Translations under genes and position numbers: made by a program
The notes under the pieces: model-generated
Database searches by the model: none
What the model saw: only the letters and a program-made list of their open reading frames with translations
What the model was told of the DNA's origin: nothing
Assembly: GCF_042432905.1 (NCBI RefSeq)
Contig: NZ_JBHLWI010000050.1
Location: forward strand, 1 to 48,109
Source: Fontibacter flavus
GTDB lineage: Bacteria > Bacteroidota > Bacteroidia > Cytophagales > Cyclobacteriaceae
Reading direction: 5' to 3'
Length of the DNA: 48,109 nt
Shown here: positions 24,707 to 33,885 of the stretch, piece after piece
How positions within the stretch are numbered: the stretch's first letter is position 1
Layout of the letters: every line of letters begins with the position of its first letter

Positions 24707-25246
24707 ATGAATCTATTAAGTAATATAAGAGTAAATAAGAAAGCCCCTGAATTCAAAGCAAAAGACTTTCTTGGGCATAAAATCCAACTAAACGCATTTG
24801 AAGGAAAGAAAGTAATGCTGAGCTTTTTCAGAGGTGCCTCATGTCCATTTTGTAATATGCGGATCAGGGAATTGATTCAGTCCTACGGGGAATTCCAAGA
24901 AAGGAATATCGACATCATTGCAGTATTTGCAGCGACAGCAGAAGAAATCGCCCAATATGCAGGCAAGCAGGAAGCACCTTTCCCAATCGTTCCTGATCCA
25001 AAATTGGACCTGTACCGGTTATATGGTGTAGAATCCTCCCCTAAGGGTATGTTTCGTGTAATGATGCAACCTGGCAAAATGATGAAAATGATGTTCAGCG
25101 GATTTTTCAATATGAAAGCTCTGAAAGACAAGCCCATACTCCCGGCTGATTTTTTGATCGATGAAGGACTTCAAGTCTATAAAATTTATCAGGGAGAGGA
25201 TTTTGGAGATCATATTCCTATCCAGGAAGTATTGGATTGGAAATAG
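24707..25246 (+). CDS. Cytoplasmic peroxiredoxin-like protein
   Basis: A 179-residue AhpC/TSA-like protein without a signal peptide. The active site is FFRGASCPFCNMRIREL (CxxC at about residues 47-50), and the fold continues with FPIVPDPKLDLYRLYGVE. It probably reduces peroxides using a thioredoxin-like partner. It is a single gene; the IS remnant starts about 30 bp beyond its stop. A promoter with the same arrangement as the Crp/Fnr-like sites, though with a weaker dyad, lies just upstream (24646-24690). Confidence 0.85.
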   Translation: MNLLSNIRVNKKAPEFKAKDFLGHKIQLNAFEGKKVMLSFFRGASCPFCNMRIRELIQSYGEFQERNIDIIAVFAATAEEIAQYAGKQEAPFPIVPDPKLDLYRLYGVESSPKGMFRVMMQPGKMMKMMFSGFFNMKALKDKPILPADFLIDEGLQVYKIYQGEDFGDHIPIQEVLDWK

Positions 25247-25281
25247 TAGGAGAAAATAGAAATTGGAATAGTACTTTTAGT

Positions 25282-26734
25282 TTAGTTCAAACTTTCCATT
25301 GGGACTTTGAGGTCTTCCCATGCTGAAAAACCCATCCACAGGAGTGCCTCCCCAGCCAATTTGACAAGGTTGAGCACTAAGATGATGGAGGCGATCCACG
25401 ATTGACTGGTGTTTTTGAGTCTTGCCCTGATCCGGTTCATACCGTACCCGTTCTTTGCCTGACCGAATTTCCCTTCTATCGGGTTCCTCTCTCCGGGACT
25501 TACGTGGTTTTCCACTGCCTTGGCCGATGGTCTTCCCAATGGTTTGGCCGCCAGTTTTATCCCTTTTTCCTTCAGCCACTTCCTGTTCTCCCTGCTGCAG
25601 TACAGCTTGTCAGCAAGAACCTTTGCCGGGTAGAACCCAAACCTTTCCCGGTAATTTTCCACGTATTCTATAAGCTGGGAACTCTCGTTGTAAGCATCCC
25701 ATGATACCTTGTCAAGAAAGGAGTAGCCGTCAACCATGCTCAGGTGAATCTTGGCACCGAACTCCGTCTTTGCACTTGCTTTTCCTCTCACAATAGGGCG
25801 TACATGGGGCTGGTGGATACTCACTATCCTGTCCTCTACCTAATGGGTTTTGTTTTCATACATTCCTAGCTGCTGCATGTAAAGCGTCTGGATGATCCAG
25901 TATTGGCGCTGAAGCTTATGTTCAAGGGGGAAGGTTTCAAAGCCATCAAGCTTTTTCTAGCGTGTTGAAGTTTCTTCTGAGGAATTGGAGCTGTGCCTTT
26001 ATCCCTTTCCTGATTGTTTTCCTTGAGGGATTCCTGTTTTGGGCTACTTTCAGATATTTTTTCCTTGCATTCTTACGGTAAGTCCTGGGCTTTTTGCCTA
26101 CACGGTTTTTGTAATGGAGTTCATCTATGATTTCCTCTGGGATTTTCCTAGCCTTGTTGAGCAGTCCTATATCGGTGGGATAGGCAATATCCTGCGGGCA
26201 GACAGTAGCATCGAAGATGACCTCACCCTTGTGGCTTACTTCTCCTCCCCGCGGGCCGTTATCCTTTTTATCTTTGTCCGGGTTTGGAGATGACCTTTCC
26301 ATCGAAAAGCCGTGAATCTTTTCATTCATCTCTGCGATAAGCTCCTCACTCAGCCGCTTTCTGATATCCACAAACAGGGAAGGGTCAAAAGGGGCTTCTT
26401 TGGTATAGAAACTGTAGCCAAGAAAATACTGTAAATACATATTCTCTGTAATCTGGGCAACTATCTCTCTGTCATCAAGATTGAGAATATGCTTGATGAT
26501 CACTGCACCGATCAACATGCGTGGGTTCAGTGATGGACGACCAGTCTGCCTCACAGGATTATGTTTGAGAAACAGACCAACGAGTTCATCTCAGGGAATC
26601 TGCTTGCTGAGAACAACCCAGCGATTGTCGGGATCAAGCTGGTTATAAAATGGAGTCTCAAAACCTACTAATGTTAGCTGACTGGGACTGCTGTATTCAC
26701 TGCGTGGTGCACGCCTTTTGGTGGTCTTTGCCAT
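25282..26734 (-). pseudogene. Inactive IS5/IS1182-type transposase
   Basis: Reading from the ATG at 26734, a DDE transposase is recognisable: NQLDPDNRWVVLSKQIP, DUF772-like GRPSLNPRMLIGAVIIKHI, VIFDATVCPQDIAYPTDIGLLNKAR with a catalytic Asp, and KPRTYRKNARKKYLKVA. It is broken three times: a TGA in place of the expected Trp after KQIP (about 26595), an extra A in a run of As that shifts the frame (about 25955), and a TAG after ENKTH (about 25840). The C-terminal part then reads on to ESLN. Terminal repeats were not identified with confidence. The element separates the redox genes from the NUDIX/TrpF operon. Confidence 0.88.
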
Positions 26735-26982
26735 AATACCTTGCACTTGTACTCCCTCAAAATCAGAAAAAATCCCTGCAATTCCGAACTATTGAAAGGT
26801 TTTTCACTTTATCAGCAGACTCTATTTAAAAATTGTTAGGTATTTGGCAAAGCCAAATTCAGGGAACAAAAAGCTCTCCAAATATATTTTGAATGAACTT
26901 AATTGAACTAAACGATTTTAGAACAACTAATCTTTGATTTACGGTAGAACCCACTATTACTAAAATCGATTTTTGCCAAATT

Positions 26983-27221
26983 TTACTGCTTCTGTATTGC
27001 TACAATTTCAGGCAATTTCTTTTTGTATTCTTCCACGTCCCATTTAATTCCCCAATTAGAAATATAATCTTGAATCGTTCCAAGACCAATTTCTGCTCTT
27101 CTCTTGTCAACATTTTCAGGGGCAATAAGTGGTAGAACATAGTATTCCCCCGTTTCTTGGTCTCTACCTCGATTATGCCATCGCCCTTCTTTTTGTAGTA
27201 TGTTTCAGTGTCCAATTGCAT
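26983..27221 (-). pseudogene. Frameshifted small gene of unknown family
   Basis: An ATG at 27221, inside the end of the TrpF-like gene, opens a frame that begins MQLDTETYYKKKGDGIIEVE. It switches to a neutral tail (LIGELNGTWKNTK) after LERFK. In the next frame the same DNA reads DYISNWGIKWDVEEYKKK and ends IVAIQKQ, a far more protein-like end. A single missing base near 27063 explains this. It overlaps the TrpF-like gene by 17 bases and so belongs to the NUDIX operon. I do not recognise the family, and a sequencing error cannot be excluded. Confidence 0.62.
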
Positions 27222-27858
27222 CAAAAAAGTCTTTTAGTTTTTGTCGGTCAAGTTGTCCTTCTGTCCGAACACTACTACAAAGGTCAAGCCCAAAAGGCTG
27301 AACTGTATCGATTGCTTGTCTTACGTTATATTTGTTTAGTCCGCCTGCAAGAAACAAAGGAATAGGTATTCCTTTTCTTATTTCTCTGCTCAATTCCCAA
27401 TTATGAGTTCGTCCTGTTCCGCCTAATTCCTTAACCGATAAGGTTGGATTTCCACTGTCCAATAAAATAGCATCAACATACTTAGATACTTCGATTGCTT
27501 CTTTTACAGAATTTTCGTCTATAACGTGAATGACTTGAACCAATTTCACATTTGGCAATTCGTCTCGCAGTAATTGATACTCTCGTTGTTCCAATTCGTC
27601 AACAATCTGAATTGTGGTAGTATTTACTCTTTTATAGTGCTGGATTATGTTTTGTGGTTTTGTTTCACTCGTTAGCAAAAAAGTTGAAATAGGTGGTGGT
27701 ACTGCTTTGGCAATTTGATAAATGAGTTCATCTCCAATTACACCTGGTCCACTTGGCATATGACCAACCAAACCTAATGCAGAAGCACCGTATTCTACGG
27801 CTAATTTTGCTTCTTCAATACTGCTTATACAACAAATTTTCACTCTTGGTCTTATCAT
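27205..27858 (-). CDS. TrpF-like phosphoribosylanthranilate isomerase homologue
   Basis: A 217-residue TIM-barrel protein. The TrpF catalytic Cys motif is KICCISSIEEAKLAVEYGASALGLVGH (Cys at residue 9 or 10), the general acid Asp lies in AILLDSGNPTLSVKELGGTGRTHNW, and the phosphate loop reads LFLAGGLNKYNV. The usual FFGK(S)PR phosphate motif is changed to GHMPSGPG. No other tryptophan gene is near; it overlaps the NUDIX gene by four bases (ATGA). An orphan TrpF-fold enzyme with a NUDIX partner points to a nucleotide-sugar or phosphoribosyl substrate other than the tryptophan pathway. Confidence 0.85.
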   Translation of the reverse strand: MIRPRVKICCISSIEEAKLAVEYGASALGLVGHMPSGPGVIGDELIYQIAKAVPPPISTFLLTSETKPQNIIQHYKRVNTTTIQIVDELEQREYQLLRDELPNVKLVQVIHVIDENSVKEAIEVSKYVDAILLDSGNPTLSVKELGGTGRTHNWELSREIRKGIPIPLFLAGGLNKYNVRQAIDTVQPFGLDLCSSVRTEGQLDRQKLKDFFDAIGH

Positions 27859-28343
27859 ATGATTACTTTGTTTTCAATCTCTTCTGTCATAGACAAAAGG
27901 TTTAATTTCTCGTCATATTCAGCACTGAAAGCAAATGGTTTACTTTCAAGAATATACTTGTAAATATACCAATCAGTTTTTGGCGTTGGTACTTTTAATA
28001 GGTCGTCAAAATTAATCCACATCAAAGTCCCTTCGTTACAATTTGGTGGTTCAACAAAATCAATGTCTGCGATATAAACATAGACTGTCCAATTGTAATC
28101 TGTCGGTGAGGTTTCTGTCAAAATCCCACAATACTTCATTGTATCAACTTTAATTCCTGTTTCTTCAAAAGTCTCACGTATGGCTGACTTTAAAGGACTT
28201 TCAAAAGGGTCAAGTTTGCCGCCAACTGGAGTAAAATTGTCTTTGTTTGGCTCTTTAAGCCTTTCGAGCAACAGTAATTTGTGTTTATGTCTCAAAATGC
28301 AGAGTGTCGCTACTCTTTTAAGTCCTATCGGTATTTTATTCAT
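27855..28343 (-). CDS. NUDIX hydrolase
   Basis: A 162-residue NUDIX protein with the full box GGKLDPFESPLKSAIRETFEETGI (about residues 42-65), in which the Glu residues that bind Mg are intact. The first strand (VATLCILRHKHKLLLLERLK) is typical of MutT-like enzymes. It hydrolyses a nucleoside diphosphate linked to another group; the substrate is unknown. It is the first gene of an operon with the TrpF-like gene. The 340 bp upstream show no gene. Confidence 0.92.
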   Translation of the reverse strand: MNKIPIGLKRVATLCILRHKHKLLLLERLKEPNKDNFTPVGGKLDPFESPLKSAIRETFEETGIKVDTMKYCGILTETSPTDYNWTVYVYIADIDFVEPPNCNEGTLMWINFDDLLKVPTPKTDWYIYKYILESKPFAFSAEYDEKLNLLSMTEEIENKVII

Positions 28344-28684
28344 TCAGTGTCGTCTTTTAGGGTGAGTCGTAACGTCAGACCGTGAAAAAAGAATCCCATT
28401 TCTCTTATTTCAACGGCTTTACCATTCCTCTAAAATAAGTAAATTTAATAGAATTTTTTCAGGCCTTCGATTTAATTCATGTACCATATCAATTAAACAA
28501 ACCGATTCCTTCCCTATAGATATCGGAATTCTCAAGTTTGGAAGAAGGTATGCCATCGATTATCCTTTTAATTCAATTGATGTCTGAACAGTCAAACTTG
28601 ATCCGGATCTTTTGAGCTTAGACAACGATGAGCTCAGGTCTTTCTAATTGAATTTTGATTATTGACAAAGTCAGGTTTTCATCA
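28344..28684. other. Gene-free gap
   Basis: About 340 bp between the NUDIX start and the membrane-protein stop. No frame with coding character and no clear hairpin or operator was seen. Confidence 0.5.
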
Positions 28685-29248
28685 TCAATCTTCCACCAGT
28701 TTTTCAAGTTCTTTTAGCCTCCTCCCATAAAGTTTATTTACCAAGTAAAGGGAAGTGATAAGGTATATGAATAAATATACCATAACCCCTATTTGCCAAG
28801 CAAAGGGAAGATCTAGAAAATAGCTGTCCAACCAGCTCATAATGGCCAATGATAAAGCAGAAAAAACAACAAGGGTATAATAAACCCTAATGGTGATTTT
28901 AAGGTGATTTCTTGCCTTGATGAGATTTTTTTGTAAGTCATATGAATAGTCAATTCTTGATATCCTTTCCATGCTCAGGAACAGACGGACATTTATCGGA
29001 ATGCTCCCTATTAGGACCAATACCAACAACTTGTAAAAGTATGGTTCCAAGCCTCCGTTCAAAACAGCAACTGCTCCAAAGAAAATTAAAGATGATACCA
29101 TGACTATCATTTCAAAACGGAAATATTTCGTAATCTTTCGCTGGGTACCTGTAACAGCCATCAACTTTTGGTGTAATGCAGCTTCAGAATCTCTTGTTGC
29201 CAGGTTATCAGCCTTTTTCCAGATATTCTCTAATTGATCAAAATCCAT
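28685..29248 (-). CDS. Membrane protein likely acting with the ECF sigma factor
   Basis: A 187-residue protein with an N-terminal soluble head of about 45 residues (MDFDQLENIWKKADNLATRD), four hydrophobic helices (about 46-68, 70-90, 120-140 and 150-175) and a charged tail. It overlaps the sigma gene by 11 bases. The position after a sigma factor and the soluble head suggest an anti-sigma role, but no zinc motif or known anti-sigma domain is visible, so this rests on context only. Confidence 0.72.
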   Translation of the reverse strand: MDFDQLENIWKKADNLATRDSEAALHQKLMAVTGTQRKITKYFRFEMIVMVSSLIFFGAVAVLNGGLEPYFYKLLVLVLIGSIPINVRLFLSMERISRIDYSYDLQKNLIKARNHLKITIRVYYTLVVFSALSLAIMSWLDSYFLDLPFAWQIGVMVYLFIYLITSLYLVNKLYGRRLKELEKLVED

Positions 29249-29723
29249 CTTCAGTCATTATTTTTTTAAGTTTCTCTTTTATTCTGGTCAATCTTGCCCC
29301 CACATTGCTTTCGGTGAACCCTGTGATTTCTCCGACTTCTTTGTAGGACAAACCTTCCAAATGCAGTAGGATAACTGACTTCTCTATGTCATTGAGACCT
29401 GCAATTGCTAAATACAGCTGCGAAAGTTGGTCGCTATCCTGCTGGTCAGTTTCAATGTTTTCAATACTTTCCAAACTTACCCCATTGTTTATCACCTTGC
29501 TTTTTCTGTTTTGATACAGCGCGGTATTGAGTGCCACTTTATAAAGCCATGTCGAAAATTTTGAATCATGTCTGAATTTTGGGAATGCTTTCCAGGCATT
29601 GTACAGGCATTCCTGAAAAAGGTCTTCCTGATCATCCCTGTTTTTGGCATAAACCAGACATACTTTCCGAATGATCCGGTGGTTTGTCTTGATTTCTTCA
29701 ATAAATCTTTCCTGTAAACCCAT
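29238..29723 (-). CDS. ECF-type RNA polymerase sigma factor
   Basis: A 161-residue sigma factor with region 2 (YAKNRDDQEDLFQECLYNAWKAFPKF, then FSTWLYKVALNTAL) and region 4 (LNDIEKSVILLHLEGLSYKEVGEITGFTESNVGARLTRIKEKLKK). It is a typical Bacteroidota ECF factor with a good helix-turn-helix. The ATG at 29723 starts 47 bp after the stop of the transglutaminase-like gene, so transcription may continue from that gene. It overlaps the membrane protein that follows, its likely partner. Confidence 0.93.
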   Translation of the reverse strand: MGLQERFIEEIKTNHRIIRKVCLVYAKNRDDQEDLFQECLYNAWKAFPKFRHDSKFSTWLYKVALNTALYQNRKSKVINNGVSLESIENIETDQQDSDQLSQLYLAIAGLNDIEKSVILLHLEGLSYKEVGEITGFTESNVGARLTRIKEKLKKIMTEDGF

Positions 29724-29770
29724 ATGTTACCGGCACCTGTACATCCGTATGGACAGGTGCCTTTAATACA

Positions 29771-31645
29771 TTATAATTCAGTAGACTGTTTGTTGATGGC
29801 TTCAAGCGCATTTTCCAACAAATCAGCATGTTCTTTTCCACTGGTAGTCAAAGTAAAAAAAGATTTTGTATCCACTTTAAGTATTGCAATTGATTTGTCT
29901 GGTCCTGTGACCTTTAGTCCTTCAAACCTGCCTGTATTAATAGGAAGTGGGTTTTCAGGATTTCTGAATTTCTTCAGTATTCTTTTTATACTGCCTTCAG
30001 CATCTATTGTAGTGCCAAAGGTCCAATGGTTGACCAAAACTTCTGATAATTCATTGCTTTGCTTTAAGATTATGTTTTCAGGATAGAATTTATCCAAATC
30101 AGAAAATTCAAATCCCTGTAATTGCTCCATACTGAATTTCAATCCGGGATTAATATAGTTATGGTCTTTTATTGAATAGGGGATATCAGAGGTTGATTTT
30201 GTCTTGCCATCAATGGCATACTCAAGCATTTCCACTTCAATATTTCCATACAGCTGTAAGCCTGCACTGTTTGCAATGCCCATTCCATCCTTAAGTGATG
30301 AACGGAACATGAAGAACCGTGCAGCATCAGCTATGTTAGTGTCGTTGGGAGCAGCCGCATCAATGGGGATCCATTGGCCCTTGATGTTCACCTCTGCCCA
30401 TGCATGTCCACCCCATGCACCATCTACATAAATATATCCCATTAAATAGCGGGCAGGAATTCCGGCTGCTTTACACATTGTGGCGGTAAGCATGGCATAG
30501 CTCACACAGGTTCCTTTCAGGTCCCGGATCACTTCACGGGAATCTGCAAGGACAATACCTGCATCAAAGATCATATTGTTTGCCACCCAATCTATGATCA
30601 GTTTGGCTTTTTCCCAGTCATCGGTTTGCTCACCTATCACCTCATTTGTTTGTGAAATTATTAGCGCATCGCTGTTATCCAACAATTGATTTGGTTCCAA
30701 ATATTCATTAAGATTATCCGAATTATTCTGTCCAGGATTAAGTTCTGGCTTATCTAATTGAAGGACCAATTCAGTATCTGATTTGCTTATAATTTTCTGG
30801 TATTCCCCGGTAAAATCAGGAAAGCCTAACTCTGGTCTTCTTTGCGTGATTTTGATCTTTGCCGATGTCAGGTCTCGGGGATGGGAGAGGCGGTAATTGG
30901 CATACGCCAATGAATTTCCATATTGCTCTTCAGAAAGATCTACACTGTTGTTCAGTGAATTGAGTGCAATTTCTTTATCTGTCAAGGCAAGTTCCATTTC
31001 GCCTAAAGGACCTGGCTCGGTGCTTCTCAATAATAGTCCATTCTTTGTCAGCCACTTCTTTCTAATGATAGGGAGCTCCTTGAAGCTTTCCTCTACGATC
31101 ACTGCGTCGAAAACCTGGCCATTTAATTCAATTTCTTCAAACCCGACGAAATCTATTTTACCATTGAGGTACATTCCCAGGTCACCTGAGTAAGTGGTGT
31201 ATTGAATACTTTTATTACCATTTTCAATTTCATGTCGCAACTTTGCCAATAACCGGTTGGGGCCGGTAAGTTCTGTTTCAAGCGGAAGCTGTCTATTGAA
31301 TTCCGGTGATTCAATAATCAGATGATCTTCCATGACTTTCGCCGATTCGGTTTTCTGATCATTGGAAATATTCATTTCTGTATCAATTTTATGGAGCCGC
31401 CCTTCGCTTTCATATTGAAAGGTGGTGATTTTCATCGCTACACTACTGCCTAACCTGCCAATACTGATATTCAATTCTGTCAGGAATTTGTTCTCATCTC
31501 CTGATGTTTCATTTTTCTCTAAAGTATAACCCACCGGGTTGCCTCCTAAGGATACCACATACCATCTTTCATTTTCCTGACCATATAATATCTGGCTAAT
31601 GGATAAGAGGATCACAAATAAAATAATAAGTCTAAATCTGCTCAT
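29771..31645 (-). CDS. Exported transglutaminase-like protein
   Basis: A 624-residue protein with a signal peptide (LIILFVILLSISQILYGQ). The transglutaminase core lies at about 370-440: GTCVSYAMLTATMCKAAGIPARY with the catalytic Cys, WGGHAWAEVNIKGQWIPIDAA with the His and Asp. The long N-terminal part holds beta-rich segments of no known family. Such proteins are periplasmic cysteine proteases or acyl transferases. The next gene on the same strand, 47 bp on, is an ECF sigma factor. The upstream 470 bp lack genes. Confidence 0.84.
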   Translation of the reverse strand: MSRFRLIILFVILLSISQILYGQENERWYVVSLGGNPVGYTLEKNETSGDENKFLTELNISIGRLGSSVAMKITTFQYESEGRLHKIDTEMNISNDQKTESAKVMEDHLIIESPEFNRQLPLETELTGPNRLLAKLRHEIENGNKSIQYTTYSGDLGMYLNGKIDFVGFEEIELNGQVFDAVIVEESFKELPIIRKKWLTKNGLLLRSTEPGPLGEMELALTDKEIALNSLNNSVDLSEEQYGNSLAYANYRLSHPRDLTSAKIKITQRRPELGFPDFTGEYQKIISKSDTELVLQLDKPELNPGQNNSDNLNEYLEPNQLLDNSDALIISQTNEVIGEQTDDWEKAKLIIDWVANNMIFDAGIVLADSREVIRDLKGTCVSYAMLTATMCKAAGIPARYLMGYIYVDGAWGGHAWAEVNIKGQWIPIDAAAPNDTNIADAARFFMFRSSLKDGMGIANSAGLQLYGNIEVEMLEYAIDGKTKSTSDIPYSIKDHNYINPGLKFSMEQLQGFEFSDLDKFYPENIILKQSNELSEVLVNHWTFGTTIDAEGSIKRILKKFRNPENPLPINTGRFEGLKVTGPDKSIAILKVDTKSFFTLTTSGKEHADLLENALEAINKQSTEL

Positions 31646-32114
31646 GTCAATTAAGGTTTTTGAATACTTCTTTATACCATTAGTGACATGGAGGTTATTA
31701 TCCTTACATGGCCCTGAAATATTTTTTCTTTTTCAGGTGAAAAATATTGTTTATCAATTTCTTTTAAAAATCCAGAGTGGCAAAAAAACAGCTTTAGGAA
31801 ATGATGCTGATACCCGACGTTGATAATATGTTCTGTGGGCACATTTGGTTTTGAAGGTTGAATGTATTTATAGGCCAAATCTTATCAATAAGCCACGTCT
31901 GATCATGGATCGTGTTGTTTATTAGCCTACATCTCTTCATCCAATAATATTCTAAGTTCAGATGTAGCTTCAAGAATATCTTCATACATGCCACTTTGAA
32001 ATTCGAATAATTTCAAACTTTCAACCAAAGAATTGTTGAATATTCGGTTTACTTAGTCAGCACTTACAAGATTTACTTCAATAAGCTAATTGTAAAATAA
32101 GCGGGGAAAGTTAG
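31646..32114. other. Gene-free gap with a small inverted repeat
   Basis: About 470 bp of AT-rich DNA. CCTGAAA (31713-31719) and TTTCAGG (31731-31737) can form a 7-bp hairpin. Short open frames on the minus strand here lack coding character and were left out. Confidence 0.45.
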
Positions 32115-32555
32115 CTAGAGCGTACTTAAGAATCCCACAAACAAAATTGCAAACCCTCCAATCTCAGCTATGGTTAGCGCCACCATAAATGTGATAACCA
32201 CCCAATTAGGAAGTATAAATGACCCTATTTTGTGGGGCTTTTTCATCTGATTATCAGTGTCTTTTAGAATTCCATGAATCACGTACGTTGAAAGCGCTAG
32301 AGCGAAAAACACAATGGGTGCTGCTGCTGACCAAAAAGTTACTGTTTCGGAATAGGGACTTAGTTCTACAAATTTGGCCAGAACCAAAGTGGCAAAACTA
32401 TACATCAGCGAGGTTCGATGAGCAATATCCACATAGACAGGAGATAATGCTTCTTTCGATGAATGTATATGGTAGTACTTCCAAACTCCGGTGATTAAAC
32501 CAATGAGAAAGAAAATTCCACAAGCTGTGTACGTAAAGATCAGAGATGGGGCCAT
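32115..32555 (-). CDS. Four-helix membrane protein of unknown function
   Basis: A 146-residue protein with four hydrophobic segments (about residues 5-27, 48-68, 76-95 and 117-143). Polar residues cluster in the loop HIHSSKEALSPVYVDIAHRTSLMYS, whose HxH and AHRT histidines recall membrane proteins that bind metal or haem, but I do not recognise the family. It starts 9 bp after the VOC gene's stop, so the two are co-transcribed. Confidence 0.7.
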   Translation of the reverse strand: MAPSLIFTYTACGIFFLIGLITGVWKYYHIHSSKEALSPVYVDIAHRTSLMYSFATLVLAKFVELSPYSETVTFWSAAAPIVFFALALSTYVIHGILKDTDNQMKKPHKIGSFILPNWVVITFMVALTIAEIGGFAILFVGFLSTL

Positions 32556-32564
32556 AGGATTATT

Positions 32565-32978
32565 TTATTTTGTCCTGCCATCAACTATTTTGTCATATTC
32601 GATGTCATTAGGCTCCCATAATTCAATGACATTTTTTTCATGATCTAGAATGTGAACAAATTTCCCATAGTCATGATACTCAATTTCATCTAAAATTCTG
32701 ACTCCCTCTTTTTTTAATTCTTTCAGCAATGCTTCAAGGTTTTCTACTCTGTAATTGATGATAAAATCTTTGTCAGAATACACAAAAAGCGTTGACCTTT
32801 CTGCTGAAGGACTCCATTGGGTAAACCCCTTTTTCGAAGGGTCACTCCCTTGTCTCCATTCAAAATTTGTCCCCCATTGATCAGTTTCCAGTCCCAGGTG
32901 TTTTTTGTACCACTTTTTCGTCTTTTGGGGATCTTTAGATTTAAAGAATATGCCCCCGATGCCCGTTACTTTTTTCAT
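32565..32978 (-). CDS. VOC/glyoxalase-like protein
   Basis: A 137-residue protein with the beta-alpha-beta-beta-beta repeat of the vicinal oxygen chelate fold. The first half starts VTGIGGIFFKSKDPQKTKKWYKKHLGL, and the second half ends FVHILDHEKNVIELWEP, where the last Glu is a standard metal ligand. Such small VOC proteins act as dioxygenases, resistance proteins or isomerases; no substrate can be named. It is followed after 9 bp by the four-helix membrane protein. Confidence 0.88.
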   Translation of the reverse strand: MKKVTGIGGIFFKSKDPQKTKKWYKKHLGLETDQWGTNFEWRQGSDPSKKGFTQWSPSAERSTLFVYSDKDFIINYRVENLEALLKELKKEGVRILDEIEYHDYGKFVHILDHEKNVIELWEPNDIEYDKIVDGRTK

Positions 32979-33048
32979 CTTTATGTATTTTATTTTTTTA
33001 CATCCACTTAACCTGTTTTCGTAAATGATTTATTAAATCTAAAAAAAT

Positions 33049-33750
33049 CTAATCCAAATCCTCATCATAGAATCCACTTGCAGGACGTATTCCAAACCAT
33101 AGCAGGTAAGCAATCAACCAGAATTCGCCAATAGTAGCAGGAATTGTCAAAAAATCAATGAATGCAAATTTTAAGTCCAAGTATCCCAGGAAGGCACTGA
33201 GAAGATAGCCTATGCCACCGATGATGAGAATTCTGCCCAGCCAAACAGGCATTCTCCTTGAACTGACTATGATGAAACCCATGGGAATAAGCCATAATCC
33301 AAAAAACAGACTTCCTATCCCCCAAGCATTGGAACTTAGGTGATTTAAAAGTTCTAACAAACTTATTTTCTGTCCTAAGCCCAAGGTAAGAGATTCGGCG
33401 ATCCCTATGGCCGTTGCCATTGAAATGGCACTAACCATGATGACTACTGAGTTTACTGTTCCCCATATTGTTAGTGTCCAGGCTCCCCATTCATTGATTG
33501 ACCTAAAAAGTTTATAAAACCAGACGGCAGTCAAAGCCTGTGAGATGATAATGGCAAATTCAAGGAGAAGCCGGATTCTTGCAAGGATCGTATTTTGTGT
33601 AATGTTTTCCAGGGTTTTTGTAGGGTCCTCTGTTATAAATATTTGAGGATGAATGACCATAAAACCTAGCACACCTGATAGTGCCAAAGCCAAATACCAG
33701 ATTCCGGTCATGCTTGCTGTTTTTACCTGATTTTGGTTGGATATTTGCAT
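33049..33750 (-). CDS. DUF4386 membrane protein
   Basis: A 233-residue protein with about six hydrophobic helices and the pattern of DUF4386: GIWYLALALSGVLGFM, NTILARIRLLLEFAIIISQALTAVWFYKLF and SSNAWGIGSLFFGLWLIPMG. No function is known for the family. It stands alone, 71 bp before the VOC gene on the same strand. The 135 bp upstream are AT-rich, with no clear operator. Confidence 0.85.
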   Translation of the reverse strand: MQISNQNQVKTASMTGIWYLALALSGVLGFMVIHPQIFITEDPTKTLENITQNTILARIRLLLEFAIIISQALTAVWFYKLFRSINEWGAWTLTIWGTVNSVVIMVSAISMATAIGIAESLTLGLGQKISLLELLNHLSSNAWGIGSLFFGLWLIPMGFIIVSSRRMPVWLGRILIIGGIGYLLSAFLGYLDLKFAFIDFLTIPATIGEFWLIAYLLWFGIRPASGFYDEDLD

Positions 33751-33885
33751 GGTATTGGCTTTAAGATCAGTGAAATAATATAAGGATCTGAAAATCTTAT
33801 TTTAACAAAATTAAAATAAGTGATATTAAGCGAAATGCTAAGATATTATCGGTTTTTAATTTTTAACCTCAATATGGTCAATCTC

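Noticed and set aside
25260..26800. Terminal inverted repeats of the dead IS
   Set aside because: The best match (AAACTTTCCATTG against AACCTTTCAATAG, 10 of 13) is too weak to set the ends.
31672..31994. Two overlapping minus-strand open frames between the transglutaminase-like and membrane-protein genes
   Set aside because: No protein-like pattern, biased AT-driven composition and no upstream signals; treated as non-coding.
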